Assembly (NCBI RefSeq): GCF_012184425.1
Contig: NZ_VTOW01000001.1
Coordinates: forward strand, 992,001-1,056,000
Direction: 5' to 3'
DNA length: 64,000 nt
DNA from: Candidatus Manganitrophus noduliformans
GTDB taxonomy: Bacteria; Nitrospirota; Nitrospiria; SBBL01; Manganitrophaceae
Part shown: positions 1 through 8,128 of the stretch, one piece after another
Layout: the number at the start of each line of letters is the position of its first letter
Position numbering within the stretch: the first letter of the stretch is position 1
The notes under the pieces: generated by a model
What the model was told of the DNA's origin: nothing
The model's input: the letters and a program-made list of their open reading frames with translations, nothing else
Database searches by the model: none
Position numbers and translations under genes: made by a program

Positions 1-254
1 ATCGACCCACCCTCCGTTTCCGAAAGGCTCCAGGTGACGGCGGCGTTGTTGCTGCCGGTCACCGTTGCCGTGAACTGAAGGGTCTCCTGCGTCTGGATCG
101 TCGGGGCGTTCGGGCTGATTTGGATTGAGATCGGCCCGGGCGCATTCCCGGATGGGGAGGGGTCGCCCCCTCCGCCGCTCCCGCAGGCGGAGAGTAAAAA
201 GGCGAGGGTTGGAAGAAGGGTGATAAAAGATATTCGACGACAAACAGAATACAT
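1..254 (-). CDS. Lipoprotein with Ig-like domain (3' part beyond window)
   Basis: Only the first ~84 residues lie in the window; the gene runs off the left edge. The product starts with a short signal peptide ending in a lipobox (LSAC, Cys24), followed by a Gly/Ser/Pro linker and then a stretch resembling the first strands of a bacterial Ig-like fold (ISIQISPNAP, LQFTATVTGS, VTWSLSE). It would be lipid-anchored in the envelope and probably binds or spaces something outside the cell; the ligand cannot be read. The ATG start places the signal peptide correctly, and an in-frame stop codon lies two codons upstream of it. Confidence 0.7.
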   Translation of the reverse strand, partial: MYSVCRRISFITLLPTLAFLLSACGSGGGGDPSPSGNAPGPISIQISPNAPTIQTQETLQFTATVTGSNNAAVTWSLSETEGGS

Positions 255-571
255 TTACATTGATGGAGCGAACGGTTGATGCGTGTGTCTAAACGCAAGT
301 TCCATACCATAAAATGAAATCACTGTTTTGGGATTAAAGGGAGAACGAGGTAAGGGATATCCCAAAATGAGAATGAAAGCGATTGCAGAAATTGATCCTG
401 CTTGGTTCCTCTTTGCATATCGCTTCGAACGCGACCTCGTCAATAGGAAGCGGATAAATGAAGCGGATAAATATAGAGTCTACTTCTTAACTCAAGCACA
501 GCCACAATCAACTTGCGCGGACCGAAGACAGAAGGTATCATAGAGATTGTCTTTCCGATGAAGGAGCATCG
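255..571. other. Intergenic region, no convincing gene
   Basis: Divergent spacer between the Ig-like lipoprotein and the ETF-QO gene. A 71-codon open frame (328-543, plus) has no ribosome-binding site and no recognisable motif, so it is not called. The promoters of both flanking genes should lie here, but I could not pick a convincing -35/-10 pair. The ETF-QO ribosome-binding site (AAGGAG) is at about 560-565. Confidence 0.5.
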
Positions 572-2260
572 ATGAAGCCATCCGAATTTCCTCCCCCCGT
601 GCGGCCGGGGGAGTTCATCTCGCCGGTCACGTCGGGCCCGGAGAACCGGATCGAGGTCGGCATTCTCTTTGTCGGGGCCGGTCCGGCGAACCTCGCCGGG
701 GCGATCCGGCTTGCGCAATTGCTCGATCAGGCGCCGGAGGTGAAAGCGGCCCTTGGCGAGTTCCCGATTGCGATCGTCGAAAAGGGAAAATATCCGGGGG
801 CGCATCTCCTGGCCGGAGCGATCCTCAATCCGGTCTCGCTGAAAAGACTTTTCCCGGGTTTGAAAGAAGGGGAGTTCCCGCTCGAAGTCCCCGTCCAAAA
901 AGAGGCGCTTTATCTTCTCTCCCAGGAGAAGGAGTATAAAGTCCCCCTCCCGCCGACGATGCGCAACCATGGAAATTACGTCATCTCGGTCAGCCGGTTC
1001 GGAAAGTGGCTCGCGGAGCAGGCCGAGGCGCTCGGCGTTTCCATCTTTAGCGAGACCGCCGGCGCGAAGCTCCTGGTCGAAAACGGCGCCATCCGCGGGG
1101 TAAAGAGCGGCGACAAGGGACGCGATCGGACCGGCGCGCCAATGGAGAATTTTCAGGAGGGGGCCGAGATCCTTGCCAAGGCGACGGTTCTCGGAGAAGG
1201 GGCGCAGGGGCACCTGACGCAAACGGCGATTGCCCACTTCGAGATCACCCGCCTAAATCCACAGACCTACTCGCTCGGGGTAAAGGAGATCTGGGAAGTT
1301 CCCCATCCTCCTGAAGAGGTCATCCACACGATGGGATGGCCGCTCCGGGGTGAAAAGAAATATAACGAGTTCGGGGGAAGTTTCCTCTATCCGATGGGGG
1401 GAAACCTGGTTTCGCTCGGCCTTGTCGTCGGCCTCGGATACCGCAACGCCTGCACGTCGGTCCACGATCTGCTGCAATTGATGAAAACCCATCCCTTCTT
1501 CCGGAAGATCCTGGAAGGGGGCCGGCGGCTTGAGAACGGATGGGGAGCAAAGACGATCCCGGAAGGAGGCTATTATTCGGTTCCCGATCGTCTTCATCTC
1601 CCGGGGGGATTGCTCGTCGGCGATTCGGCGGGGTTCCTCAATGTCCCGGCGCTGAAGGGGATTCACTATGCGATGGCTTCCGGGATGCTCGCCGCCGAGG
1701 CGATCTTCGAGGCGTTGAAATCGGGAAAGGATCTCGGTCAGCCTGATGCGCTTTCGGGATACGATGCCGCCGTTCGGAAGAGCTTCATTCTCCGAGACCT
1801 CCATCGTGTCCGGAACATGCGCCAGGCGTTCGACCACGGGTTTGTGCCGGGGATGTTGCTCGCGGGGCTGATGACGGTCACCGGCGGGGCTTTTCCGGGG
1901 TGGCGCTTTCAGACGCGGCGGGATGCCGACGAGCCGCTTTTGTTGGAAAAGAGGGAGTATCCCAAGCCCGATGGGAAGTACATCTTCGACAAACTGACCA
2001 GCGTCCACGCCAGCGGAAACAGCAGCCGCGACAACCAGCCCAACCACCTCCGTCTGGAGGTGCGCGTTCCGGAGGAGGTGGGGGAAGCCTGGATTCACAT
2101 GTGCCCCGCCAACGTCTATGAATGGGGAACCGATGCCGAAGGGAAAAAGGTCGTCCGGATGAACCCGACCAACTGCGTCCAATGCGGCGCCATCGGAGCC
2201 AAGGGAGGCCGTTTAACCCCGCCGGAGGGGGGAAGCGGCCCCCAATATACCCTGACTTAG
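572..2260 (+). CDS. Electron transfer flavoprotein-ubiquinone oxidoreductase
   Basis: ETF dehydrogenase: accepts electrons from reduced ETF on FAD and passes them to the membrane quinone pool. An FAD-binding Rossmann motif (VGAGPAN) lies at residues 34-40 and the ETF-QO ferredoxin-like segment is at the C-terminus. That end normally has four Cys ligands for a [4Fe-4S] cluster. Here Cys511, Cys535 and Cys538 are present, but the fourth position (541) is Ile (NCVQCGAIGAKGG), and the usual following Asp-Pro stretch is also missing before the conserved PPEGG tail. AAGGAG sits 6 bases before the ATG. No etfAB genes are in the window, so the partner is elsewhere. Family assignment is secure; the state of the cluster is inference. 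Confidence 0.92.
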   Translation: MKPSEFPPPVRPGEFISPVTSGPENRIEVGILFVGAGPANLAGAIRLAQLLDQAPEVKAALGEFPIAIVEKGKYPGAHLLAGAILNPVSLKRLFPGLKEGEFPLEVPVQKEALYLLSQEKEYKVPLPPTMRNHGNYVISVSRFGKWLAEQAEALGVSIFSETAGAKLLVENGAIRGVKSGDKGRDRTGAPMENFQEGAEILAKATVLGEGAQGHLTQTAIAHFEITRLNPQTYSLGVKEIWEVPHPPEEVIHTMGWPLRGEKKYNEFGGSFLYPMGGNLVSLGLVVGLGYRNACTSVHDLLQLMKTHPFFRKILEGGRRLENGWGAKTIPEGGYYSVPDRLHLPGGLLVGDSAGFLNVPALKGIHYAMASGMLAAEAIFEALKSGKDLGQPDALSGYDAAVRKSFILRDLHRVRNMRQAFDHGFVPGMLLAGLMTVTGGAFPGWRFQTRRDADEPLLLEKREYPKPDGKYIFDKLTSVHASGNSSRDNQPNHLRLEVRVPEEVGEAWIHMCPANVYEWGTDAEGKKVVRMNPTNCVQCGAIGAKGGRLTPPEGGSGPQYTLT

Positions 2261-2379
2261 ACTTCTATATTTCAGCAAATTCAATTTCTTATAAGCTATT
2301 TCGAGGACATCAGAAAAAACCTCTTTTCCTCCTCAAGTTTTTCTCAAGGCCTGCCGATAAGTGAGGTAAGGAGGAAAAG

Positions 2380-2724
2380 ATGCTTTCACCATTAGGAGCT
2401 TCTCTTTCAGGTCTCCGTGCCGGTCTGGAAAAACTCGAAGCATCGGCAAATAATGTTGCCAATCTCAGCACCGACGGCTTCAAGAAAGATCGGGTCCTTT
2501 TAAGCGAAGGGGTCACCGGCGGCGTTGTCGTTGAGATCGGAAAGAGCACGGAGTCAGGACCTTCCTATCGATCCCCCCAGGGTGAAGTGATCGAAGCTTC
2601 CAATGTCGATCTAGCTGAAGAGGCCGTCGAGCAGATCCTCGCAAAATATACCTTCAGTATGAGCCTCGCCGCGTTCAAAACCACCGATGAAATGCAAAAG
2701 GGTGTGATTGATCTCCTCGCCTGA
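2380..2724 (+). CDS. Orphan flagellar rod-like protein (FlgC/FlgG-type ends)
   Basis: A 114-residue protein with both conserved ends of flagellar rod/hook proteins and almost nothing between. The N-terminal segment has ASANNVANLSTDGFKK (residues 22-37), the signature of Flg_bb_rod. The C-terminal segment (SNVDLAEEAVEQIL, then KTTDEM) is the Flg_bbr_C coiled coil. True FlgC is slightly longer and lies in an flgB-flgC-fliE cluster, but no flagellar gene neighbours this one. A strong GAGG-type ribosome-binding site precedes the ATG. It may be a stray rod homologue or a repurposed envelope structural protein; export by a flagellar or other route cannot be judged from here. Confidence 0.72.
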   Translation: MLSPLGASLSGLRAGLEKLEASANNVANLSTDGFKKDRVLLSEGVTGGVVVEIGKSTESGPSYRSPQGEVIEASNVDLAEEAVEQILAKYTFSMSLAAFKTTDEMQKGVIDLLA

Positions 2725-2766
2725 TTCCACCTGTTCCAACCGATATTCACTAACTGATATTATGGT

Positions 2767-2850
2767 TTGTCATGCTGAGCCGAAGGCGAAGCATCTCCTC
2801 TCCTCGTCATCGGACAAAAAAAAGATTCTTCGCGCTGCTCAGAATGACAA
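2767..2850. repeat. Imperfect inverted repeat in intergenic spacer
   Basis: TTGTCATGCTGAGC (2767-2780) is matched by GCTCAGAATGACAA (2837-2850) in inverse orientation with one mismatch, enclosing GAAGCATCT- and GATTCTTCGC-like internal arms. This design is typical of dispersed palindromic intergenic repeats. No other copy of this exact sequence was seen in the window. Confidence 0.6.
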
Positions 2851-3018
2851 AACAACGGCCATTTGACGGTCTCTCTTCAGACCCTCTGTTTTGGCGATCG
2901 CGGATGGATGAAAATGGATTGCGAAGCGATTCAAGATAGGGTATATAGAAACAGTCCTGTGTCTCCGATCGACGTTGGGTGATCGTATAGATCCAAATGC
3001 CAAATCAGAGGATGAAAA

Positions 3019-3201
3019 ATGAGGCGGTTTAAACTTCTTGAGCCGGAGGATGAGGAATCCGAGGAGGGAGAAGATCGGCCGGGTCGCTCCATGAAAGAGT
3101 GGCTGAAGCTTCTCATCTGGACCTTGATTTGGGGAGGGGGAACAATCTGGTTGACGATCGCCATTATGAAGGTTTTCAAAGAGAAAGCCCAGTATTTTTA
3201 A
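3019..3201 (+). CDS. Small single-pass membrane protein
   Basis: Sixty residues: an acidic N-terminal half (EPEDEESEEGED) followed by one hydrophobic segment at about residues 28-51 and a short basic tail. AGAGG stands just before the ATG. No known family is recognised. The charge layout suggests the acidic end is cytoplasmic or disordered. It may be co-transcribed with neither neighbour, as gaps of about 290 and 140 bases flank it. Moderately likely to be real because of the coherent transmembrane segment and ribosome-binding site. Confidence 0.5.
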   Translation: MRRFKLLEPEDEESEEGEDRPGRSMKEWLKLLIWTLIWGGGTIWLTIAIMKVFKEKAQYF

Positions 3202-3341
3202 GTCCATCTTTCCGCCTGGTCCATGAGATCCTTCCGTTAGGCGGTTACTTTCAAAGACCCTTCATTGACTCCGCACCCTTCCCTCCTTTAGGCTAAAAGC
3301 TGTCGGGAGTTTTCGAACGGTTTGTCCGTGAGGAGCAAAAG

Positions 3342-4064
3342 ATGCTTGTGCCGTCGGAGGAAGACGAGTTCGTCTCAGCGCCGGGCCGCCCGCTCGGACT
3401 GAAGGTGCAGAAGATCGAGGCGGCGGTCTTTCTCTTCTTGGTTGTCCCCTCGATGATTTTTTCTTTTTATTCGTCGAGGCAAGCGGGTCTGAGCTTCGCC
3501 CTGATGGCATCCGGAACCATTTTGCGCGATCTTGCGTTGGTGAGCTTGATTTTCTATTTTCTCTGGCGAAATGCCGAACCGGTCGATTGGATCGGCTGGC
3601 GGTTCGACCGTTTTGGGCGGGAGGCCGCCCTCGGCGTCGCCCTCTTCATCCCCTTCTTCTTCGGCGCGGCGCTGCTTGGGAGCGCCCTGCAAGAGGCGGG
3701 ACTCTCCGCCCCTTCCACCCCGCCCACCGCATTTCTGCCGGAGCGGACCGCGGGGCAGATGCTTTTGGCCCTGGCGCTGGTGATCGTCGTCGCCGTCGCC
3801 GAGGAGACGATCTTCCGGGGGTATCTTCTCCTCCGCTTTACGGCGATTACCCGGAATCCAACGGTCTCGCTCTTCCTTTCGTCGGCGATCTTTGCATTGG
3901 GGCACGGCTATCAAGGGACGGCCGGGGTCGTCACGGTGGGGGTGATGGGCTTTGTTTTCGGCCTCGTTTATTTCTGGCGGCGGAGCCTCGTCGCGCCGAT
4001 GGTCATGCACTTTCTGCAGGACTTGACTGCCATCTTTCTTCTCTTGTTTTTTGATCTGAAGTGA
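3342..4064 (+). CDS. CPBP (CAAX/Abi) family intramembrane metalloprotease
   Basis: A polytopic membrane protein with the three CPBP motifs: EETIFRG (Glu154, Glu155, Arg159), ALGHG (His188) and MHFLQD (His223). In this family the Glu and His residues bind the catalytic metal within the membrane. Bacterial members act on prenylated or other membrane peptides, and some protect against self-made bacteriocins; the substrate here is unknown. GAGGAG is placed well before the ATG at 3342. It converges with the NYN-domain gene only 20 bases downstream. Length (240 residues) is usual for the family. Confidence 0.88.
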   Translation: MLVPSEEDEFVSAPGRPLGLKVQKIEAAVFLFLVVPSMIFSFYSSRQAGLSFALMASGTILRDLALVSLIFYFLWRNAEPVDWIGWRFDRFGREAALGVALFIPFFFGAALLGSALQEAGLSAPSTPPTAFLPERTAGQMLLALALVIVVAVAEETIFRGYLLLRFTAITRNPTVSLFLSSAIFALGHGYQGTAGVVTVGVMGFVFGLVYFWRRSLVAPMVMHFLQDLTAIFLLLFFDLK

Positions 4065-4084
4065 GCAGTGTATTCGAAAGTGGA

Positions 4085-4582
4085 TCAGAGCCGCTTCAGA
4101 CGTCCTTGGCGACGCCGCTCTGTTTTGGAAAGTTTGCGCGGATTCCCCTTCTTCTCGGCCGGCCGGGGAGGCTCCGTTTCATCAAGCGGTTTTTCTGTCG
4201 GCGGGGTTCCCTCCTGGTGAAGGGCGGCGTGAAGGCGGGTCTCGAATTCTCCCGAGTAGAGCGCGACGGCGCCGCTCCGCTGGGCTTGATCCCGCACCGC
4301 CCGATCGGAAGAGACGACGGTGCAGCCTTCCCGGAAATCTTCGGCCATCCGGACAATCACGTCGTCGGCCGACTCTCCGTACCCCGAGAAGATCACCTCA
4401 ATCCCGCCCGTTCGCTCCGCCGCTCCCTTCGCGCTTCCGTCGAAGACCACCGTAACCGGAAGGTTTTTGATCTGGCGGTAGGCTGTCAGCTGTTCGATGA
4501 GGCGGGCCCGTTTTCCTTCCAGATCCCCCCGAAGCCCCTTCTGCCTCCCGATGAAGTTGTAACCGTCGATGATCAGATGCAT
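4085..4582 (-). CDS. YacP-like NYN domain protein (putative RNase)
   Basis: Starts with MHLIIDGYNFIG, the NYN/PIN-like opening with a catalytic Asp, and keeps the later acidic positions (VVFDGS, SADDVIV, VVSSDRAV). NYN domains of the YacP/Rae1 type cut RNA, in Bacillus at the ribosome. The last ~40 residues are basic and rich in Pro, Lys and Arg, a plausible RNA- or ribosome-binding tail. It lies 47 bases downstream of the SulP gene on the same strand, so the two may be co-transcribed. Fold assignment is firm; the target is not known. Confidence 0.85.
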   Translation of the reverse strand: MHLIIDGYNFIGRQKGLRGDLEGKRARLIEQLTAYRQIKNLPVTVVFDGSAKGAAERTGGIEVIFSGYGESADDVIVRMAEDFREGCTVVSSDRAVRDQAQRSGAVALYSGEFETRLHAALHQEGTPPTEKPLDETEPPRPAEKKGNPRKLSKTERRRQGRLKRL

Positions 4583-4629
4583 GAGATGATTGTATGCCGG
4601 GGACGCTTCATTGGCAAGGGGGAATCGAA

Positions 4630-6369
4630 CTACACGCCGGCGGCCTCCGGCGGTCTTTCGAAGAGATCACATTGCTCGTTCACGTAATGACGGCAGCCGG
4701 TGCAGACCTCTTTCTCCATCTGCTCTGAGGCCGCCCGGATCGCCTGGTCGGCGTGATCGAAGACCCGACCTTCCGGGATCATTTCCATCAATCCCATCTG
4801 CGTCAAAACGAACCGGACTTGGGGCTGAAGGCTGCTGATGTAGAGCTTTGCGCCGATCCGCTCCGTATGATCAATGATGGCCCGAAAGGCCATCGCCCCG
4901 GTGGCATCGATCATATTGACCTGCCCCAGGCGCAGGATCAACACTTTCATGTCGATCCGCTTCTTGATCTCATTCATGAACTTTTCCGCGGCGCCGAAAA
5001 AGAGGGGACCGGCGATCCGGACGACGACCACATAGGGGCAGACCTGAATCGGGGCGGCCTTCTCAGGCGATTGGACGATCTCATCCACCGATTGGTTCAT
5101 GATGCCGAGCTCGCTCATCCGGCGGATAAAGAGAAGCCCCGCGGCGATCAGTCCGATCTCGACGGCCAGAATCAGATCGAAGGCGACGGTCACCGCAAAC
5201 GTAATCAGCAGAACGATCCGATCCGCCTCCGGGGCGCGGAATATCGCCCGGGTGTTTTCCCATTCGACCATCCGAATAGAGGTGACCATCAAGATCCCAG
5301 CCAGCGCCGCAAGGGGGATATGCGATGCGAATTCGGCGAAAAAAAACATGATCAGAATCAGCGCCAGACTATGGAAGATGCTGGAGAGGCGCGACTTGGC
5401 GCCGCTCCTCACGTTCACCGCCGTCCGGGCGATCGCCCCGGTCGCCGGGATTCCCTGAAAAAAAGCGGTGACGATGTTGGCCAGCCCCTGTCCGAACAGC
5501 TCTTTGTTGCTGTCGTGCCGTTCGGAGGCCATCATGCTGTCGGCCACCACCGCCGAGAGGAGCGACTCAATGGAGCCAAGGGCGGCCAGCGCCAACGCCG
5601 GACGGAGGAGTGTGTGAAGGTCTCCCCAAGCGCCGGCGGGAAGATGGGGCATCGGAAGAACATGCGGAATGGCGCCGATCGTCGGCACATTCAGTTGAAA
5701 GAGGGCCGCGGCGGCCGTGGCGGCGGTCAGACCGATAAGAGAAGCCGGCACGCGGCGGGTGATGGAGACCGGCATAAAGAGCATGATGAGGACGACCGTG
5801 GCGGTGAGGAGAAGGGCTGAAAGATTCAAGCCGGGGAGGTGTGTCAGTGTCGTATAAAGCCCTTCAAAGAAGGTTGACCCGCCCGCGGCGGGAATCTGAA
5901 GGCCGAAAGCGTTGTTCAACTGGCCGGCAAAGATGATGACGGCGATCCCATTGGTGAAGCCGGCGATCAGGGGATGGGGAATGTAGAGAGCGAACCGTCC
6001 CATCCGGGAGAGGCCGAGGGCGATCTGGATAATCCCGGCCAAGACGGCGGCGACCCAGAGCTTCTCGATGCCATATTGCGCGACGATTCCCGCAAGGATG
6101 ACCGCCATCGCTCCGGTCGGGCCGGTAATCTGGACCTTCGATCCCCCGAAAACCGACGCCACCACGGCGGCGACGATGGCGGTGTAGAGGCCGTATTTGG
6201 CATCGACGCCGGAAGCGAGGGCGAAGGCGAGCGCCAACGGGAGGGCAACGACTGCGGAGGTGACCCCTCCCCAGAAGTCGCCGGAGACATCGACGAGGTA
6301 GTTCGATTTCAAAAAGGTCCAGAATCGATCGGCGGGGATAGCCGGCGGTGTGAAGAAGTGAGTCTTCAT
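4630..6369 (-). CDS. SulP family anion transporter with STAS domain
   Basis: An inner-membrane anion transporter of the sulfate permease family: about twelve hydrophobic segments in residues 20-430, with typical loops (GLYTAIVAAV, ITGPTGAMAVILAG, ESLLSAVVADSM), then a C-terminal STAS domain (about 440-545). Substrates in this family include sulfate, bicarbonate and others; the sequence does not decide. Past the STAS domain there is an extra tail with three clustered Cys (VCTGCRHYVNEQC), unusual for SulP and suggestive of metal or redox sensing. It is divergent from a Fur-family regulator across a palindromic site, so regulation by that protein is likely (inference). Confidence 0.9.
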   Translation of the reverse strand: MKTHFFTPPAIPADRFWTFLKSNYLVDVSGDFWGGVTSAVVALPLALAFALASGVDAKYGLYTAIVAAVVASVFGGSKVQITGPTGAMAVILAGIVAQYGIEKLWVAAVLAGIIQIALGLSRMGRFALYIPHPLIAGFTNGIAVIIFAGQLNNAFGLQIPAAGGSTFFEGLYTTLTHLPGLNLSALLLTATVVLIMLFMPVSITRRVPASLIGLTAATAAAALFQLNVPTIGAIPHVLPMPHLPAGAWGDLHTLLRPALALAALGSIESLLSAVVADSMMASERHDSNKELFGQGLANIVTAFFQGIPATGAIARTAVNVRSGAKSRLSSIFHSLALILIMFFFAEFASHIPLAALAGILMVTSIRMVEWENTRAIFRAPEADRIVLLITFAVTVAFDLILAVEIGLIAAGLLFIRRMSELGIMNQSVDEIVQSPEKAAPIQVCPYVVVVRIAGPLFFGAAEKFMNEIKKRIDMKVLILRLGQVNMIDATGAMAFRAIIDHTERIGAKLYISSLQPQVRFVLTQMGLMEMIPEGRVFDHADQAIRAASEQMEKEVCTGCRHYVNEQCDLFERPPEAAGV

Positions 6370-6441
6370 TCAAGTCCTTATCTTAACGGAGAATAAAACG
6401 GGCGGAGGGTCCTCTCCCGCCCACCGTATAAGATACCATTT

Positions 6442-6476
6442 AATGCAACATGTCGCAATTAAATAAATGTTGCATT
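6442..6476. promoter_or_regulatory. Fur-family operator-like palindrome
   Basis: A perfect 10-base inverted repeat, AATGCAACAT (6442-6451) and ATGTTGCATT (6467-6476), lies in the spacer between sulP (minus) and the fur-family gene (plus). The left arm is also part of a near-palindrome TGCAACATGTCGCA (6445-6458), and a further half-site-like ATGTAGCAT follows at about 6493. The A/T-rich TGCAA/TTGCA symmetry fits Fur/Zur/Mur-type operators. The assignment to the adjacent regulator is inferred from position. Confidence 0.55.
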
Positions 6477-6554
6477 TGCGTGGCGAGTCATGTAGCATCT
6501 GGAAAGCGCATCGTCAAGGGTAAGCAGCCATGAATCGGCGCTGGAGAAGAGGCA

Positions 6555-6998
6555 ATGAAAAAACATAAAGATTTAATTGCAGTGCTTCGTCACAATCAGC
6601 AGCGGATTACCCCTGCCCGACGGTTTTTGCTTCAATATTTCATCGATCATTCCACGAGGCAGTTCTCCCTCCCGGAGATCCAGGCGCATCTTCAGGACAA
6701 GCTCCCCGGCATCAATCGATCGAGCGTCTATCGTAACCTGGAGATGTTAAAGCAGCTCAGCGTGATCCAAGAGCTGACCGTCCCGGGGCAGGGAAAGCGG
6801 TATCAATTCATCTTCGAGCAGCAGGTGCACCATTTCATTATCTGCAAGGCGTGCGGGAAGGTGGTCAAGGGGAATCGAGACCTCTTCGAAAAGGTCGAGA
6901 AGGCGTTGAAGGAAATTCACGACTTTCAGAAGGCGAATCTGTCGGTGACGTTTTATGGGTTTTGTTCGAAGTGTCAGACGGCGGTGGAGGCGGGATAG
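6555..6998 (+). CDS. Fur family metal-responsive transcriptional regulator
   Basis: A 147-residue Fur-type repressor. An N-terminal winged helix has recognition helix NRSSVYRNLEML (54-65), followed by the dimerisation domain with metal ligands: His92 and His93, Cys97-x2-Cys100 and Cys137-x2-Cys140. The two CxxC pairs form the structural zinc site found in Zur, PerR and many Fur proteins. The subfamily (Fe, Zn, Mn or peroxide) cannot be fixed from sequence alone. It is divergent from the SulP transporter, and an operator-like palindrome lies about 80-110 bases before its ATG, so it probably controls itself and sulP. Confidence 0.92.
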   Translation: MKKHKDLIAVLRHNQQRITPARRFLLQYFIDHSTRQFSLPEIQAHLQDKLPGINRSSVYRNLEMLKQLSVIQELTVPGQGKRYQFIFEQQVHHFIICKACGKVVKGNRDLFEKVEKALKEIHDFQKANLSVTFYGFCSKCQTAVEAG

Positions 6999-7000
6999 CG

Positions 7001-8122
7001 CTACTTCATCAAGCCTTTCTTAATCGCATCCCAGTCATACGGAAGCGGCTCGCTTTTCCAGGGGCCGATCCGGGCGATTTCGGTCCGGATTGCCTCGGCG
7101 CGGTTGGCGCTGGCGGGGTGGGTGGAGAGGAGAGCGATCGATGCTCCCTCTTTTTTTGAGAGCCGGTCAAAGAAGGTGATCATTCCCTTCGGGTCGATCT
7201 TTGCCCCTTTCAGGAGGGCGAGACCCTTGAGGTCGGCCTCGGATTCTTGATCGCGCCCGAAACTTAATATTTGCAGCTGGGCGGCCGCCTGGCCGAACCG
7301 GCCCCCGCCGATATCGCCGAGGAGGAGGGCGAGAACGACACGCCATCCGAGCTGGTGAACCATTCCCTTCAGGCTGTGCCGTTGAAGAACATGTTCGGCT
7401 TCGTGGGCAAGGATGCCGGCGACCTCTTCGGGCGACTCGGCCGCTTCAATCAGCCCGGTAAAGACGACGATATGCCCCCCCGGGATGGCAAAGGCGTTGA
7501 TCGTCGGATCGTCGGCGACATGCCATTTGAAGGGATAGGGGGACCCCTGCGTCAATCGGCTTCCGATCTCCTCGATCATCTTCGTTGTTTCCCCTTCCGG
7601 AAGAAGGGTCAGGCCGGGCCGGGTTTGCGCGTAGATCAGATCTCCGAACTTCACCTCCGAAGTGTGGGAAATGCGATGAACGGCCCATTCGGCGATCGCA
7701 TCCGACTGCCACCAGAGCGCCAGTCCGAGAAGGAGGGGAGAGAGGATCAAAAGTCCGAGGAGAAACCAACCGAACCGCATTCCCCGTCCGACGCGGGAAG
7801 TCTGCTTTTGCCATTGTCTCAGCTGCGGTGCAAGAAAGGAGGGAGCGGCGGCGAGGAAGGCCGTTTTGGCGCGGGGATCGGAGAGGATCAGCGACCATGT
7901 TTCCTGCCGCTTCATCCAGGTCAGCGTAATCTGGTCATGATCGAATCCGCCGGCCGTGATCCGGAGGCGCTCGAAGAGGAGGGTCTCCTCATCCGGCCCG
8001 CCGGGACGTAGAATCACCCCTTCCGAGGTGATCCGAATGGAAATCCGCTCCCCCTGGGGGGGGATTCCCGGCCCGAAGGAGAGAACCTCGAATAATTCCG
8101 TTTGAGAGGTGGATGAAAACAC
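7001..8122 (-). CDS. M48 family membrane metallopeptidase
   Basis: Zinc peptidase with HEAEH at residues 240-244 and a downstream glutamate region (ESEADLKG) giving the third ligand. One membrane segment lies at about 117-137. Residues 1-110 form a cytoplasmic, beta-rich domain of unknown role; the catalytic part lies after the membrane segment and is probably periplasmic. M48 enzymes of this shape (relatives of BepA and Oma1/HtpX) work in envelope quality control. The gene follows the AIM24 gene with a 6-base gap, so they form one operon. It ends only 2 bases from the convergent fur-family gene. Confidence 0.88.
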   Translation of the reverse strand: MFSSTSQTELFEVLSFGPGIPPQGERISIRITSEGVILRPGGPDEETLLFERLRITAGGFDHDQITLTWMKRQETWSLILSDPRAKTAFLAAAPSFLAPQLRQWQKQTSRVGRGMRFGWFLLGLLILSPLLLGLALWWQSDAIAEWAVHRISHTSEVKFGDLIYAQTRPGLTLLPEGETTKMIEEIGSRLTQGSPYPFKWHVADDPTINAFAIPGGHIVVFTGLIEAAESPEEVAGILAHEAEHVLQRHSLKGMVHQLGWRVVLALLLGDIGGGRFGQAAAQLQILSFGRDQESEADLKGLALLKGAKIDPKGMITFFDRLSKKEGASIALLSTHPASANRAEAIRTEIARIGPWKSEPLPYDWDAIKKGLMK

Positions 8123-8128
8123 GACCGG

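Noticed and set aside
328-543. 71-codon open frame on the plus strand
   Set aside because: No ribosome-binding site, no motif, and it sits in a divergent spacer; composition not convincing.
4753-5820. 355-codon frame opposite the SulP gene
   Set aside because: Shadow of the transporter; charged, repetitive peptide typical of antisense GC-rich frames.
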